Below are positions 8,599 through 16,844 of a stretch of DNA of 64,000 bases, in pieces. The position numbers were made by a program, and so were the translations under genes. The number at the start of each line of letters is the position of its first letter. The first letter of the stretch is position 1. The notes beneath the pieces are model-generated. The model had not been told where the DNA came from and made no database searches. It saw nothing but the letters and a program-made list of their open reading frames with translations. Origin of the DNA: Flavobacterium cutihirudinis (GTDB lineage Bacteria; Bacteroidota; Bacteroidia; Flavobacteriales; Flavobacteriaceae); NCBI RefSeq assembly GCF_003385895.1, contig NZ_QRDQ01000009.1, positions 124,001-188,000 on the forward strand. Reading direction: 5' to 3'.

Positions 8599-9200
8599 GA
8601 ATCATTTCAGGAAAACACAAAGGCCGCCGAATTTTTCCACCAAAAAACCTTCCTGTACGACCAACAACTGATATGAGCAAAGAAGCATTGTTTAATGTTT
8701 TGAACAATCATTTTAGTTTTGACAGCTTAAAGGTTTTAGATTTATTTTCAGGAACCGGAAATATCAGTTATGAATTCGCTTCACGCGGAAGTGCACCAAT
8801 AACCTCTGTTGACGGTGATTTTGGATGCGTGAAATTCATCAAACAAGTTTCATCTGAATATGATTTTGATATTGCCGCGACAAAAAGCGATGTTTTCAAA
8901 TTTCTGGAAAACTGCAAAACTTCATATGATATTGTTTTTGCCGATCCGCCTTACGGATTGGATCAGGCTACTTTTGAAAAAATAGTTTTATTGGTTTTCG
9001 AAAGAGATTTGCTACACGAAGACGGAATGATGATTATTGAACATTCAAAATATACAAAACTGGATCATTTGAGTAATTTTTCTTTTCAGAAAAGTTATGG
9101 TGGATCTTATTTTAGTTTCTTCGAATTAAACTCAACTGATGATGACGAAGAACTTCCAGGTGATACACCAATAAAAGTAACAGAAGACGACGAAGGATAA
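8595..9200 (+). CDS. rsmD: 16S rRNA (guanine-N2)-methyltransferase, RsmD family
   Basis: RsmD methylates G966 (E. coli numbering) of 16S rRNA in assembled 30S subunits using SAM. The 201-residue protein begins with MRIISGKHKGRRI, the usual family start, followed by VRPTTDMSKEALFNVL. SAM motif I is VLDLFSGTGN (48-57) and the catalytic motif IV is DPPY (117-120). Residues after about 183 form an acidic tail (DDDEELPGD, VTEDDEG) that is longer than in E. coli. The gene overlaps DUF3822 by 4 bases and ends at a shared bidirectional terminator. Confidence 0.92.
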   Translation: MRIISGKHKGRRIFPPKNLPVRPTTDMSKEALFNVLNNHFSFDSLKVLDLFSGTGNISYEFASRGSAPITSVDGDFGCVKFIKQVSSEYDFDIAATKSDVFKFLENCKTSYDIVFADPPYGLDQATFEKIVLLVFERDLLHEDGMMIIEHSKYTKLDHLSNFSFQKSYGGSYFSFFELNSTDDDEELPGDTPIKVTEDDEG

Positions 9201-9221
9201 TTTTTCCTTTTTAAGTATACA

Positions 9222-9248
9222 AAATTCCCTTGATTTTCAAGGGAATTT
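9222..9248. terminator. Bidirectional terminator between rsmD and the outer-membrane barrel gene
   Basis: A 12-bp perfect stem (AAATTCCCTTGA / TCAAGGGAATTT) with a TTT loop lies between two convergent genes, with A- and T-rich flanks, so it can end transcripts from both sides. Confidence 0.75.
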
Positions 9249-9254
9249 CTATTT

Positions 9255-11372
9255 TTATCGAATTCTGTTTTGATTCTCATCAACGGTTTTTTCTTTGAAT
9301 TCGGTTTCCTTAATTTTCCCAAAAGTATATTTGACCGAAATAGAAATCTCATTTGCATCAACCAAATATCTGGATTTCGAACTTATATTGTTTATCGTAA
9401 AATTTTCGGCATAAATCGTATTTCTAAAGATGTCATTATAACTTAAAATGCAACTCCAATTTTTTCCAAAGGTTTTTGCCAGCGACATATCAAATACAAA
9501 ATTGGCTCGTCTTTCAAAAACGCCTTCTTTTTGCTTTGTCATTCCCCAAAATGAAAAGGCAAAAGTAAATTCTTTAGGCAGCTTAAATGTATTATTAGAG
9601 TAATAATACAAATAGGGTTTTGACGAATTAAAAAGTGCCGAATCATCTTCAATTTTGTTTTTTATAAAAATTAAAGAATTTGTTGTTGTCCAAATTTTAT
9701 ACGTAAACGGTAAAGTAAAATCGATATTAAAACCGCTTTCTTTTTTGAAATTGATTTCAGTAAAAGTCAAAACATTCGTTTGATCATCAAAAATAAAACT
9801 GCGATAAACCGGATTTCGATTTTGATAATAACTTAGTTTTATCGTTTTATCATGATATTGAAAAAGTGTCGAAATTTCATCATTAAATGTTGGATTCAGA
9901 TTGATGTTATTTCCATAAATAAAATAAGGATTTATATAGGTCGCAATTTGGCTTAAGGAAGAATAATTAGGCCTAATAATACTTTTAGCATAATTTACAT
10001 TGATGCTTTTTGTGCTGTCAATAGGAAATGTAAAAGTTGCTTTCGGAAAAACATTGGTGTAATTTTTATCAATCAATGGAGAAAGATCTCTTTTAAACTG
10101 TCCTTTTGCTTTGGTGTTTTCAACTCTTAATCCAAGAGAAAAATCTACCTTTTTTACCTTGCCCGAAAACTGCGTATAGGCAGCTAGATTTTCTTCTTTA
10201 AAACCATAATTTAGAAAGGCATTTTCATTTTTGTCAAAATCAAAAATATCAGAATCTGATGTAGAATTTGCTTTTAAATAAAGTGCGCCGTATTCCAGAT
10301 TCATTTCATTTTTGAGCTTTTTTTCTAAATCAATACGTCCTGAAAAAACATCAACATTGAATTTCTGATTCCGATTTTGTGATAATTCAAGCTGGGTTTC
10401 ATTATAATTGTTTTGCACCAAACTTAACAAATGCTGATTGAAGTTGGAATACTGAAAACCTGCAAAAAGCTTCGTATCGATAAATTTCACCTTTTTGGAA
10501 TAATTAAGAAATGCGTTTGCAAAATTCTTTTTACTTGAATTTTCACTGAATGTAAAAACATCGTTTACGTCAGTTTGATTTTGATTAAAAGTAAAAGTGT
10601 CAATATCAAAAGTGTCATTTCTTCGATTTCCGTTTGCATTAACAGAAAAATAATCTTCTTCATTTATTTTATAAAATAAACCTCCGCCAAAAATATACTG
10701 GTGAATATGCGAATTTGCCGTAACATCATAATTGGAAACAATTGAAGCTTGCGGAATTTCATAAGCAATACTATGATTTTCCCAAGGATTTCGACAATTG
10801 TAATTGAAATTGGCTTTCCATTCTAATTTGTTTTTTTTGAAACTCGAATTGAATCCTAAGTAATTATTGTAATTCTTTTTAAACGAGGCCACTTCAGTAA
10901 TTTCGGTTCTAAAACTGTCTTTTTTACTCAATTTTCTGGTAATTAAAATGACAGCGCGACCTTCTGCTTCATATTTTGAAGATGGATTTTTGATGATTTC
11001 GATTGTTTTTATATCGGCAACTGACAAAGTATTCAGATCGTTCATCGTTGCTTTTTGCCCATCAATATAAATTAAAGGATTTCCTCTGCCAACAATCGAA
11101 ATACTTTCGCGATCCGAACTTATTTGCACAGAAGGCAATTTCGAAAGCAAATCAACCGGATTTGGAATTGTATTATAAACCGAATTGGCAACATCAATTT
11201 TTATGTTTCCATTCGAATTTGAAAACGCTTTTTTGTTTTGAGTAATTACAACTTCATTCAGATTGTTTGAAATAGAGTCTTTTGACGTTTCATTCTGCGC
11301 ATTTGCAATAAATGAAATAAGGAAAAACAAAAGAAAGAGAAAGAGTTTTACTGGCATGGACATATTATTCAT
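9255..11372 (-). CDS. Outer-membrane beta-barrel protein with TonB-receptor plug (OMP_b-brl_3 type)
   Basis: The 705-residue protein has a signal peptide (hydrophobic run ending SFIANAQ near residue 26). It then has a plug-like domain (about 40-150: DLLSKLPSVQI, IVGRGNPLIYIDGQ, IKTIEIIKNPSSKYEAEG) followed by a long barrel rich in alternating Tyr/Phe/Asn strands. This is the flavobacterial 'outer membrane beta-barrel family', related to TonB-dependent receptors but lacking the carboxypeptidase-regulatory N-terminal domain of SusC. It is divergent from a two-component system across a spacer with 11-bp phased repeats, so it is a likely target of that regulator. The ligand is unknown. Confidence 0.8.
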   Translation of the reverse strand: MNNMSMPVKLFLFLLFFLISFIANAQNETSKDSISNNLNEVVITQNKKAFSNSNGNIKIDVANSVYNTIPNPVDLLSKLPSVQISSDRESISIVGRGNPLIYIDGQKATMNDLNTLSVADIKTIEIIKNPSSKYEAEGRAVILITRKLSKKDSFRTEITEVASFKKNYNNYLGFNSSFKKNKLEWKANFNYNCRNPWENHSIAYEIPQASIVSNYDVTANSHIHQYIFGGGLFYKINEEDYFSVNANGNRRNDTFDIDTFTFNQNQTDVNDVFTFSENSSKKNFANAFLNYSKKVKFIDTKLFAGFQYSNFNQHLLSLVQNNYNETQLELSQNRNQKFNVDVFSGRIDLEKKLKNEMNLEYGALYLKANSTSDSDIFDFDKNENAFLNYGFKEENLAAYTQFSGKVKKVDFSLGLRVENTKAKGQFKRDLSPLIDKNYTNVFPKATFTFPIDSTKSINVNYAKSIIRPNYSSLSQIATYINPYFIYGNNINLNPTFNDEISTLFQYHDKTIKLSYYQNRNPVYRSFIFDDQTNVLTFTEINFKKESGFNIDFTLPFTYKIWTTTNSLIFIKNKIEDDSALFNSSKPYLYYYSNNTFKLPKEFTFAFSFWGMTKQKEGVFERRANFVFDMSLAKTFGKNWSCILSYNDIFRNTIYAENFTINNISSKSRYLVDANEISISVKYTFGKIKETEFKEKTVDENQNRIR

Positions 11373-11425
11373 TTTAAAAATTGAGATTACAATGCTGCAA
11401 AAGTGCTCTGAAAAAGCAGTTCTGA

Positions 11426-11458
11426 AAGTTAATTGAAGGTTAATGCGGAGTTAATGCG
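11426..11458. promoter_or_regulatory. Three direct repeats with 11-bp phase, candidate OmpR-type operator
   Basis: AAGTTAATTGA, AGGTTAATGCG and GAGTTAATGCG follow one another without gaps (11426, 11437, 11448). Each holds GTTAAT at the same phase. One-turn direct repeats are the typical binding pattern of OmpR/PhoB-type winged-helix regulators. The block lies between the barrel gene and the kinase-regulator genes. Confidence 0.5.
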
Positions 11459-11505
11459 TTTTTTGTTTTACAAAAGCATTATTTTTGAATCATAATAAAT
11501 ACTTT

Positions 11506-12864
11506 ATGAAACAAAGAATCAATTTATTAATCGGGTTTTCGGTTGTCGCACTCATTGTCTTGTCGACAGTGCAATGCTATTTGGTGAAAACAACTTACGA
11601 TTATAAAGTCGCGCAGTTTCATACCGAAATCAAAAATGAAATAGGACAGATTTCTAACAATTACAGCGATATTGATTCTGTTCTTGTAAGTAAAAAGGAG
11701 GCGCTTTATAAAGATTTAACCCAAAAATATATTCAGGGAAAAAAGACTAAAACCGACATTAAAAACGGAATTCTGGAAAATGATTTTCAAGATGCATTAA
11801 CCCTGAGAATCCAAAGAAAATTTGAAAGAGAATTACCCAATTTGAAAATCGATTTTGCGATTGTCCTCAACAAATTTATTCTGTATAAAAACACTAAAAA
11901 GGGAGATACTATTTTCTCTCAAAAACCTTTTATTCGAAATAAATTATACGGAAATCTCGCTTCATTAGATCATGCTTTTTTGGTTCGGAATTATGTTGGA
12001 ACTACAAACGGAACACTTGAAAATGAGAATTATCAATTGCTTACCGAAGATTCGATGTATGTCTCGGTCATCGATTGGGAAAAGATAATTTTAAGACGAA
12101 TGACCGTTGTCTTAATTTTGTCATTATGTTCCATTCTGACATTAATAAGTCTTTTTGTACTTGCTATTAGAGCCTTAATCAGACTAAAAAAAGTGAACGA
12201 TGTAAAAACCGATTTTATCAATAACATCACGCACGAACTTAAAACACCTTTGGCAACTTTAGGAATTTCAACAAAAATCCTGGCAGAAAAAAGTATTCGT
12301 GATAACGATGAAAACTTCAATTCTATTGTAAATACAATTTCACGTCAAAACAATCGTCTTCAAAATTTGATTGATCAGGTTATGGCGAATTCATTGGCAG
12401 AAAATGAAATCGAATTACAAAAAGAAAAAATTGAAACCGAAGATTTTTTGCTTTCCATTGTAAACGATTTTAAAATTACATTTCCGAAAATTAATCTTAA
12501 AACCGATTTTAAAACCTCGAAAACTATTTTAACGCTGGATAGATTTCATTTAACCACGGCTTTTTTGAATGTTTTAGAAAATGCCGTAAAATATGGTTCA
12601 AAAACCATAACAATCAAAACCAGCATCGTTGAAAATCAATTTTCTATCAGTTTTGAAGATGACGGAATTGGCATTGCAAAAAACAAACAATCATTGCTTT
12701 TTGATAAATTTTATCGTGTTGAACAAGGAAATCTACACAACACAAAAGGTTTAGGATTAGGATTGTATTATGTTGATCAAATCGTAAAAGCGCATCAAGG
12801 CACGGTTAGCGTGATTAGTGATTTAGGAAAAGGAACTCAGTTTATTATTTTATTAAAAGTTTAA
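11506..12864 (+). CDS. Sensor histidine kinase (HisKA-type, two membrane segments)
   Basis: I chose the ATG at 11506 (452 residues); an upstream TTG at 11485 would add seven unsupported residues. TM1 is about residues 8-27, an extracytoplasmic sensor region of about 170 residues follows, and TM2 is about 197-222. The phospho-acceptor His is about residue 243 in NITHELKTPLATL. The ATPase domain has LNVLENAVKYG (N box), EDDGIGIAK (G1), FDKFYRVEQG (F) and KGLGLGLYYV (G2). All catalytic motifs are present. The response regulator starts 10 bases after its stop, so the two form an operon. The stimulus is unknown; the divergent barrel gene is the probable target. Confidence 0.9.
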   Translation: MKQRINLLIGFSVVALIVLSTVQCYLVKTTYDYKVAQFHTEIKNEIGQISNNYSDIDSVLVSKKEALYKDLTQKYIQGKKTKTDIKNGILENDFQDALTLRIQRKFERELPNLKIDFAIVLNKFILYKNTKKGDTIFSQKPFIRNKLYGNLASLDHAFLVRNYVGTTNGTLENENYQLLTEDSMYVSVIDWEKIILRRMTVVLILSLCSILTLISLFVLAIRALIRLKKVNDVKTDFINNITHELKTPLATLGISTKILAEKSIRDNDENFNSIVNTISRQNNRLQNLIDQVMANSLAENEIELQKEKIETEDFLLSIVNDFKITFPKINLKTDFKTSKTILTLDRFHLTTAFLNVLENAVKYGSKTITIKTSIVENQFSISFEDDGIGIAKNKQSLLFDKFYRVEQGNLHNTKGLGLGLYYVDQIVKAHQGTVSVISDLGKGTQFIILLKV

Positions 12865-12874
12865 TTACCATATT

Positions 12875-13564
12875 TTGAAAAGACTACTTTTAGCCGAAGA
12901 CGATTTTGATTTTGCTGCGATTTTAAAACAATATTTAGAACTACATCAATTTGAAGTAATCTGGGCAGAAAATGGAGAAATAGCTTTAGAGTATTTCAAA
13001 AACCAGACATTTGACATTTGCATTTTTGATGTGATGATGCCCAAAATGGACGGATTTTCTTTGGCCGAAAAAATCATAACAATCAATCCCGAAATTCCAT
13101 TTATTTTTCTGACTGCTAGAAAATTGAAAGAAGACAAACTCATTGGCTTAAAACTCGGCGCAGACGACTATATCGCAAAACCTTTTGAAGTCGACGAACT
13201 CATTCTGCGTTTACAGAATATACTAAAGAGAATCGAACAAAAGAGAAGTCTGGAAGGAAATAATATAATTGAAATTGGTTCGTATATTTTTGATAACGAA
13301 CGTTTAACGCTCAATAATAAAAATCATGTCCAGCAACTTACAGAGAAAGAAGCTGCTCTGATTGAGTATTTGTATCTAAATCATAACCAATTATTAAAGA
13401 GAGACGAGATTTTAATGTCGGTTTGGAAAAAAGACGATTATTTTTCAGGACGAAGCATGGATGTCTTCATCAGCAGATTGAGAAAATATTTCAATTCTGA
13501 TCCAAAAATCAAAATAGAAAGTGTTCGAAATATTGGCTTAGAATTTAAAATAGAAAAACCTTGA
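12875..13564 (+). CDS. OmpR/PhoB-family response regulator
   Basis: The protein has 229 residues and starts with TTG, which gives the normal family N-terminus KRLLLAEDD. The receiver domain covers 1-120: acidic pocket E8/D9/D10, phospho-acceptor D52 in FDVMMPKMDG, the conserved Thr in FLTARK, and Lys in YIAKPF. The winged-helix DNA-binding domain occupies about 130-229 (LTEKEAALIEYL, SMDVFISRLRKYF). It is translated with the preceding kinase. The 11-bp phased repeats upstream of the kinase fit the binding mode of this class, so auto-regulation and control of the divergent barrel gene are likely. The stop codon is inside the terminator stem. Confidence 0.93.
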   Translation: MKRLLLAEDDFDFAAILKQYLELHQFEVIWAENGEIALEYFKNQTFDICIFDVMMPKMDGFSLAEKIITINPEIPFIFLTARKLKEDKLIGLKLGADDYIAKPFEVDELILRLQNILKRIEQKRSLEGNNIIEIGSYIFDNERLTLNNKNHVQQLTEKEAALIEYLYLNHNQLLKRDEILMSVWKKDDYFSGRSMDVFISRLRKYFNSDPKIKIESVRNIGLEFKIEKP

Positions 13565-13583
13565 TGTATCAAGGTTTTTTTAT
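13554..13583 (+). terminator. Terminator overlapping the response-regulator stop codon
   Basis: An 11-bp stem (AAAAACCTTGA / TCAAGGTTTTT) with a TGTA loop is followed by T residues. The TGA stop forms the top of the left arm. Confidence 0.85.
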
Positions 13584-13597
13584 TTTATGTTTTTGAT

Positions 13598-14146
13598 TTA
13601 TTTTCCAATAACCCAACCTAAAGTAAAATTAACGGGAAGCGCAAATTTTGTTTCAATTTCGCTAATATTCACACCCGGACCAATATTAAATTCTAAATTT
13701 AATCTTCCTTTATAAGTACGTTGCAATCCCCAAAGTACTGCAATTGTAGACGAGGGAACGTAGTTAAAATGATCTGAATTGCCTGAAATAGGTTTGAAGT
13801 AATAAGAAGCATTTAGCGCTACATAATTTCCGGAATTACGCTCTGTTCTTTTTCCTTTTGTTGCTCTTTTTTGTAAGTTATAATAATGACGAAGTTGTTC
13901 ATTAATTAACGGAACAATATAAACATTTGACTCTCCATAAAAATCGCTGTAACTATAACCTAGCCCGAAAGCGGCTTCAGAATAAAGTGTGTTTTTTTCT
14001 GAAAATCCGTGTTCATAAACAAATCCGGGAAATAACATGTTTATTTTAAATTGATTTTTAACTACAGAAATCGGAGCTTCGTCTTGTGCATAAACCGAAG
14101 GGATCGTTGCAAGTAATAGTAACAGCAAAAAGTAGTTTTTTTTCAT
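13598..14146 (-). CDS. Small secreted outer-membrane-like protein of unknown function
   Basis: I chose the ATG at 14146 (182 residues), which gives a clear signal peptide (KKNYFLLLLLLATIPSVYAQ). A perfect TTG-N19-TATTTTTG promoter lies just upstream and would be inside the coding region if the in-frame start at 14182 were used. The mature part has alternating hydrophobic strands with many Gly, Tyr and Asn, and ends LPVNFTLGWVIGK with few charges, as in small eight-stranded outer-membrane barrels. I recognise no specific family. It is convergent with the response regulator and shares no operon. Confidence 0.6.
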   Translation of the reverse strand: MKKNYFLLLLLLATIPSVYAQDEAPISVVKNQFKINMLFPGFVYEHGFSEKNTLYSEAAFGLGYSYSDFYGESNVYIVPLINEQLRHYYNLQKRATKGKRTERNSGNYVALNASYYFKPISGNSDHFNYVPSSTIAVLWGLQRTYKGRLNLEFNIGPGVNISEIETKFALPVNFTLGWVIGK

Positions 14147-14170
14147 ATTTTGTTTAGGTTTAGTTGCTGG

Positions 14171-14200
14171 CAAAAATAGCATTTAAACTACATCATGCAA
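14171..14200 (-). promoter_or_regulatory. Promoter of the small outer-membrane-like protein gene
   Basis: On the minus strand, TTG (14198-14200), a 19-nt spacer and TATTTTTG (14171-14178) match the Bacteroidota consensus fully. The ATG at 14146 is 24 bases downstream, which supports that start. Confidence 0.55.
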
Positions 14201-14224
14201 CCAAAAACAAAATTATTTTCTTAC

Positions 14225-14252
14225 AAAATTCAATCTTACAAGATTGAATTTT
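14225..14252. promoter_or_regulatory. Palindrome with 13-bp arms in a divergent promoter region
   Basis: AAAATTCAATCTT and its exact complement are separated by two bases. The element lies between two divergent genes, where a terminator is not expected, so it may be an operator. A small hairpin loop is sterically possible as well. Confidence 0.4.
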
Positions 14253-14314
14253 CTTCCTTGAAATCATATAATTTTAGTAAACAATTGTATAACAACACTT
14301 AAGCTTTGTAAACC

Positions 14315-14322
14315 TAAATTTG
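14315..14322 (+). promoter_or_regulatory. -7 box of the small membrane protein gene
   Basis: TAAATTTG is a perfect TAnnTTTG, 24 bases before the ATG at 14347. No TTG is found at the best spacing. Confidence 0.35.
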
Positions 14323-14346
14323 TTAAGAACATTAAATCGAATCATC

Positions 14347-14541
14347 ATGAACCTAAAAAGATTTTTCGGAGGATTACTTACCATTCTCGGAATAGCAGGA
14401 CTTATTTATACAGCCGTGATTTTTTCCGGCACATCAGGACAAACCAGAGATATAAAATCGCTGATTATTTATGGCGTATTAGGAATTGTTTTCTTTATGT
14501 CGGGAATAAGTTTGGTTCGTACCACAAAAGACGAATCATAG
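14347..14541 (+). CDS. Small two-helix membrane protein
   Basis: I chose the ATG at 14347 (64 residues, starting NLKRFFGG) because a -7 box lies 24 bases upstream and an earlier in-frame start would overlap it. Two hydrophobic helices are visible: about residues 8-26 (LTILGIAGLIYTAVIF) and about 40-57 (IIYGVLGIVFFMSGISLV). A short basic/acidic tail follows (RTTKDES). It resembles small inner-membrane proteins common in Bacteroidota, but I recognise no named family. It ends two bases before the convergent PanE-like gene. Confidence 0.65.
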   Translation: MNLKRFFGGLLTILGIAGLIYTAVIFSGTSGQTRDIKSLIIYGVLGIVFFMSGISLVRTTKDES

Positions 14542-14543
14542 AA

Positions 14544-15464
14544 TTATTTAATCAAAACGGCGGCAATCTTTTCGTATAGAGGAGTTTTTACGCCGTATTT
14601 TTTTCCTTCGTTGACAACAAACTGAGTTAACGAAATGACTTCCGTATTTTTACCGGCCATAAAATCACGATGCATCGATGAAGTAGCTTCTCTTGGCGAT
14701 TTTTCTAATTTGACAATCGTTTGCGCCACAATATCTTCCGGCAGTTTTAATCCTTTGGCATTGGCCACATCTTCAATTTCATGAAGCAATTCGATATAAA
14801 CAACTTTAGATTCTAAATTGGTCAAAACTTCACCAATATTTTGATTTAAGTAAGAAGTTGCAGTTGCAAGAGCAGAAATAAAAATGAACTTTTCCCAAAC
14901 CGTTTCGTTTACGTTTTTTGTCAAATGGCTTTCGATTTTTGCGGCAAGTAAAATAAGATGTAGTTCTTCTAATTTTGCCAACGGAGCTGTTTTAGATCCA
15001 AAAAAAAGTTTTTCGTAAAATCCTAATTTTCTGATTGTTCCTGGTGAAAATATCATCGAAATAATATATACGCAACCTTGTAAAACTTCATTCTCCGGAA
15101 ACAAATTCTGAATTCTTTCTTGCGCATCGACACCATTATAAAGAGGCAAAATGATAGTGCTTTTTTTGATGCAATTTTCTAAAGAAGTCAGACTTTCTTC
15201 AATATCATATGTTTTGGTAGCACAAATCAGGTAATCCAGTTTTCCTATTTCTTCAGGAACATTTGAAACCAAAGCGGGATGAACTATTGTTTCCGATTCA
15301 TCAGTTATGATTTTTAAACCATTTTCTGCAATTGCTTTTTTAGTTTCTCCACGTGCAATAAAAACAATTTCAACTGTATCAGAATTATGGTAAGCCTTTG
15401 CTAAAAGTCCACCAAAATATCCGCCTACACCACCAAGTCCCAAAATTCCGATTCTTGTTTTCAT
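14544..15464 (-). CDS. 2-dehydropantoate 2-reductase family protein (PanE/ApbA-like)
   Basis: The 306-residue cytoplasmic oxidoreductase has an N-terminal NADPH-binding Rossmann motif GLGGVGGYFGG (residues 9-19). ICATKTYDIE corresponds to the family 'K' motif, PLYNGV follows the dinucleotide domain, and the C-terminal ketopantoate-reductase domain contains NVNETVWEKFIFI with the expected catalytic Lys. The family reduces ketopantoate to pantoate for pantothenate/CoA synthesis. Many paralogues act on other 2-keto acids, and no other pan gene is nearby, so the family assignment is firmer than the substrate. Confidence 0.8.
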   Translation of the reverse strand: MKTRIGILGLGGVGGYFGGLLAKAYHNSDTVEIVFIARGETKKAIAENGLKIITDESETIVHPALVSNVPEEIGKLDYLICATKTYDIEESLTSLENCIKKSTIILPLYNGVDAQERIQNLFPENEVLQGCVYIISMIFSPGTIRKLGFYEKLFFGSKTAPLAKLEELHLILLAAKIESHLTKNVNETVWEKFIFISALATATSYLNQNIGEVLTNLESKVVYIELLHEIEDVANAKGLKLPEDIVAQTIVKLEKSPREATSSMHRDFMAGKNTEVISLTQFVVNEGKKYGVKTPLYEKIAAVLIK

Positions 15465-15480
15465 ATTACATTCCTATAAT

Positions 15481-15505
15481 GCCACAAAGGCGCTAAGTCA
15501 CAAAG
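15481..15505. repeat. 'Gcaaaggcgc' type intergenic repeat fragment
   Basis: A 25-bp G/C-richer stretch (GCCACAAAGGCGCTAAG core) stands out from AT-rich surroundings just upstream of the PanE-like start. Related pieces with GCAAAGG and GGCGCAAAG lie at 50899-50970. It looks like a fragment of a dispersed repeat. Confidence 0.45.
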
Positions 15506-15625
15506 ATACAAATCAAAAACGTAAATTTTAATAGCATCAAATCAATTAAAAACCTAAAAAATTAAATTGGTACTAGTGATAAAGAAAGAAGACTAGAAGT
15601 AATTATATCTTCAAAAATAAAAAAA

Positions 15626-15937
15626 GCAGACCTGTAAGCCGGATTCTGTTCTTGTTATTGCTAACAATACCTTATCATTTATCTAGATTCCGAATTACTT
15701 CGGAACTCAAGCTACCTACCCTTCAACAACGGACGAGAAGCCCTTAAATGCTGATATACTTGGTATTTCACCGCATAGAGTTTACCTGGTTTCACTACAG
15801 CATTACCTGTACATACTTTCTGTTGCACTTGTCCTTGTCCTATTTCTAAGACCGACGGGTGTTACCCGCTATGCTTCTCTATGGTGTCCGGACTTTCCTC
15901 CCCTCCGATGAATCGGAGCGACGATAAGGCGGTCTGC
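15626..15937 (-). ncRNA. rnpB: RNase P RNA (bacterial class A)
   Basis: This is the catalytic RNA that matures tRNA 5' ends. On the minus strand the 5' part contains GAGGAAAGTCCGGACACCAT (complement of 15881-15900), the universal P4/CR-I signature, and the 3' part ends with CCGGCTTACAGGTCTGC. The terminal P1 helix is GCAGACC (15931-15937) pairing with GGTCTGC (15626-15632). Other conserved parts are present, such as GGGTAACACCCG at about 15856-15867. The total of about 312 nt is normal for a flavobacterial RNase P RNA. Ends are placed from P1 pairing and may be off by a few bases. Confidence 0.95.
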
Positions 15938-15941
15938 GGTG

Positions 15942-15968
15942 CAAAAATAGCGATTTATCAACTAACAA
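15942..15968 (-). promoter_or_regulatory. Promoter of rnpB
   Basis: TATTTTTG on the minus strand (15942-15949) is a perfect -7 box ending five bases before the P1 helix of the RNA. A TTG (15966-15968) lies 16 nt upstream, slightly closer than usual. Confidence 0.5.
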
Positions 15969-16065
15969 TAATCACTTTAAATTTCCGATTTTATGAGTTT
16001 TATCATAACGATTTAATTTTAAATTAGTTATCTTTAAAATTCCATAATTTTTAAATTCAGTTATC

Positions 16066-16359
16066 ATGAAAAGAATGTATCATTACGCAACTGTTTCAAA
16101 GGCTTTAGATCAATTGAATGAAAAAGGATTTACGTGCGATTTTAATCGAAATGCTGACGTGATTAAAAAGAATCCTGAGAAATTTGAAATTGTTCATGTG
16201 TATCGATACGAGGGGGAATCAGACCCGGGCGATGAGGCAGTTGTATACGGAATTAAATCAACTTCTGGAAAAAAAGGAGTTTATGTTGCTGGCTTTTCAG
16301 CCGATTCAGATCAGGAAACAGCACAATTTTTGTTTAACTTAAGTATTAGGGGAAGGTAG
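16066..16359 (+). CDS. Small conserved protein of unknown function (often mislabelled PRPP synthetase)
   Basis: The 97-residue cytoplasmic protein ([21 protein letters not shown]) has alternating helices and strands and no signal or membrane segment. From memory, close relatives in Bacteroidota carry the label 'phosphoribosylpyrophosphate synthetase', but the protein is one third of that enzyme's length and has no PRPP-binding motif, so I do not transfer the name. The [16 protein letters not shown] segment (about 46-61) and the [12 protein letters not shown] block look like the conserved core. It is convergent with the LysM gene across a strong terminator. Confidence 0.7.
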   Translation: MKRMYHYATVSKALDQLNEKGFTCDFNRNADVIKKNPEKFEIVHVYRYEGESDPGDEAVVYGIKSTSGKKGVYVAGFSADSDQETAQFLFNLSIRGR

Positions 16360-16391
16360 TCTTCTTAAATCCCAATATGAAACTTGGGAAC

Positions 16392-16447
16392 AAAAAAATC
16401 CAAATTCCAATCTTACAAGATGTAAAATTGGAATTTGGATTTTTTTT
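16392..16447. terminator. Strong bidirectional terminator
   Basis: A stem of about 20 bp is formed by AAAAAAATCCAAATTCCAAT and its complement, with a 15-nt loop and flanking A and T tracts. It separates two convergent genes and can serve both. Confidence 0.85.
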
Positions 16448-16466
16448 ATTGAATTTTTTTTCAATT

Positions 16467-16838
16467 CTATACTGTTGGTATTTTCAGTTTCCATCCCGGC
16501 TGAATCAAGTCAGGATTTGAAATAATATCTTTATTTGCTTCAAAAATATCCTGCCAGGAAACGCCATAAGCTTTTCCTATTTTCGAAAGAGAATCACCAA
16601 CTTCAACAGTATATTCTCTTGAAACACTTTCTTCAACTTCAATATTCATAACCACATCGCCCGATCTGTAATCAGGATCAATTTCGCCATAAGCATTCCA
16701 AAGTTTTTCTTTCTCCGCCGCCGATTTTACTTTGCCATCAATATACAATACATTGTCCTGTTCTCTTACTTGCAAATCTGTTGTTTCCAGCTGAGAAGCA
16801 AGATCTGTTAATTCTCTATATTTATCTTGTAAACTCAT
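16467..16838 (-). CDS. BON-LysM protein (Kbp/YgaU-like)
   Basis: The 123-residue protein has an N-terminal BON-like domain (about 5-70, VREQDNVLYIDGKVKSAAEK) and a C-terminal LysM domain (about 73-122: EYTVEVGDSLSKIGKAYGV, ending IQPGWKLKIP). This is the architecture of E. coli Kbp (YgaU), a cytoplasmic potassium-sensing protein of osmotic stress. No signal peptide is visible, in agreement with Kbp and in contrast with wall-binding LysM proteins. It lies 6 bases after the two-BON lipoprotein gene on the same strand, so the pair is probably an operon. Confidence 0.8.
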   Translation of the reverse strand: MSLQDKYRELTDLASQLETTDLQVREQDNVLYIDGKVKSAAEKEKLWNAYGEIDPDYRSGDVVMNIEVEESVSREYTVEVGDSLSKIGKAYGVSWQDIFEANKDIISNPDLIQPGWKLKIPTV

Positions 16839-16844
16839 AACAAT

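Noticed and set aside
16066..16359. Naming the 97-residue protein phosphoribosylpyrophosphate synthetase
   Set aside because: Far too short for the enzyme and lacks the PRPP loop; the label seems to be a database carry-over.
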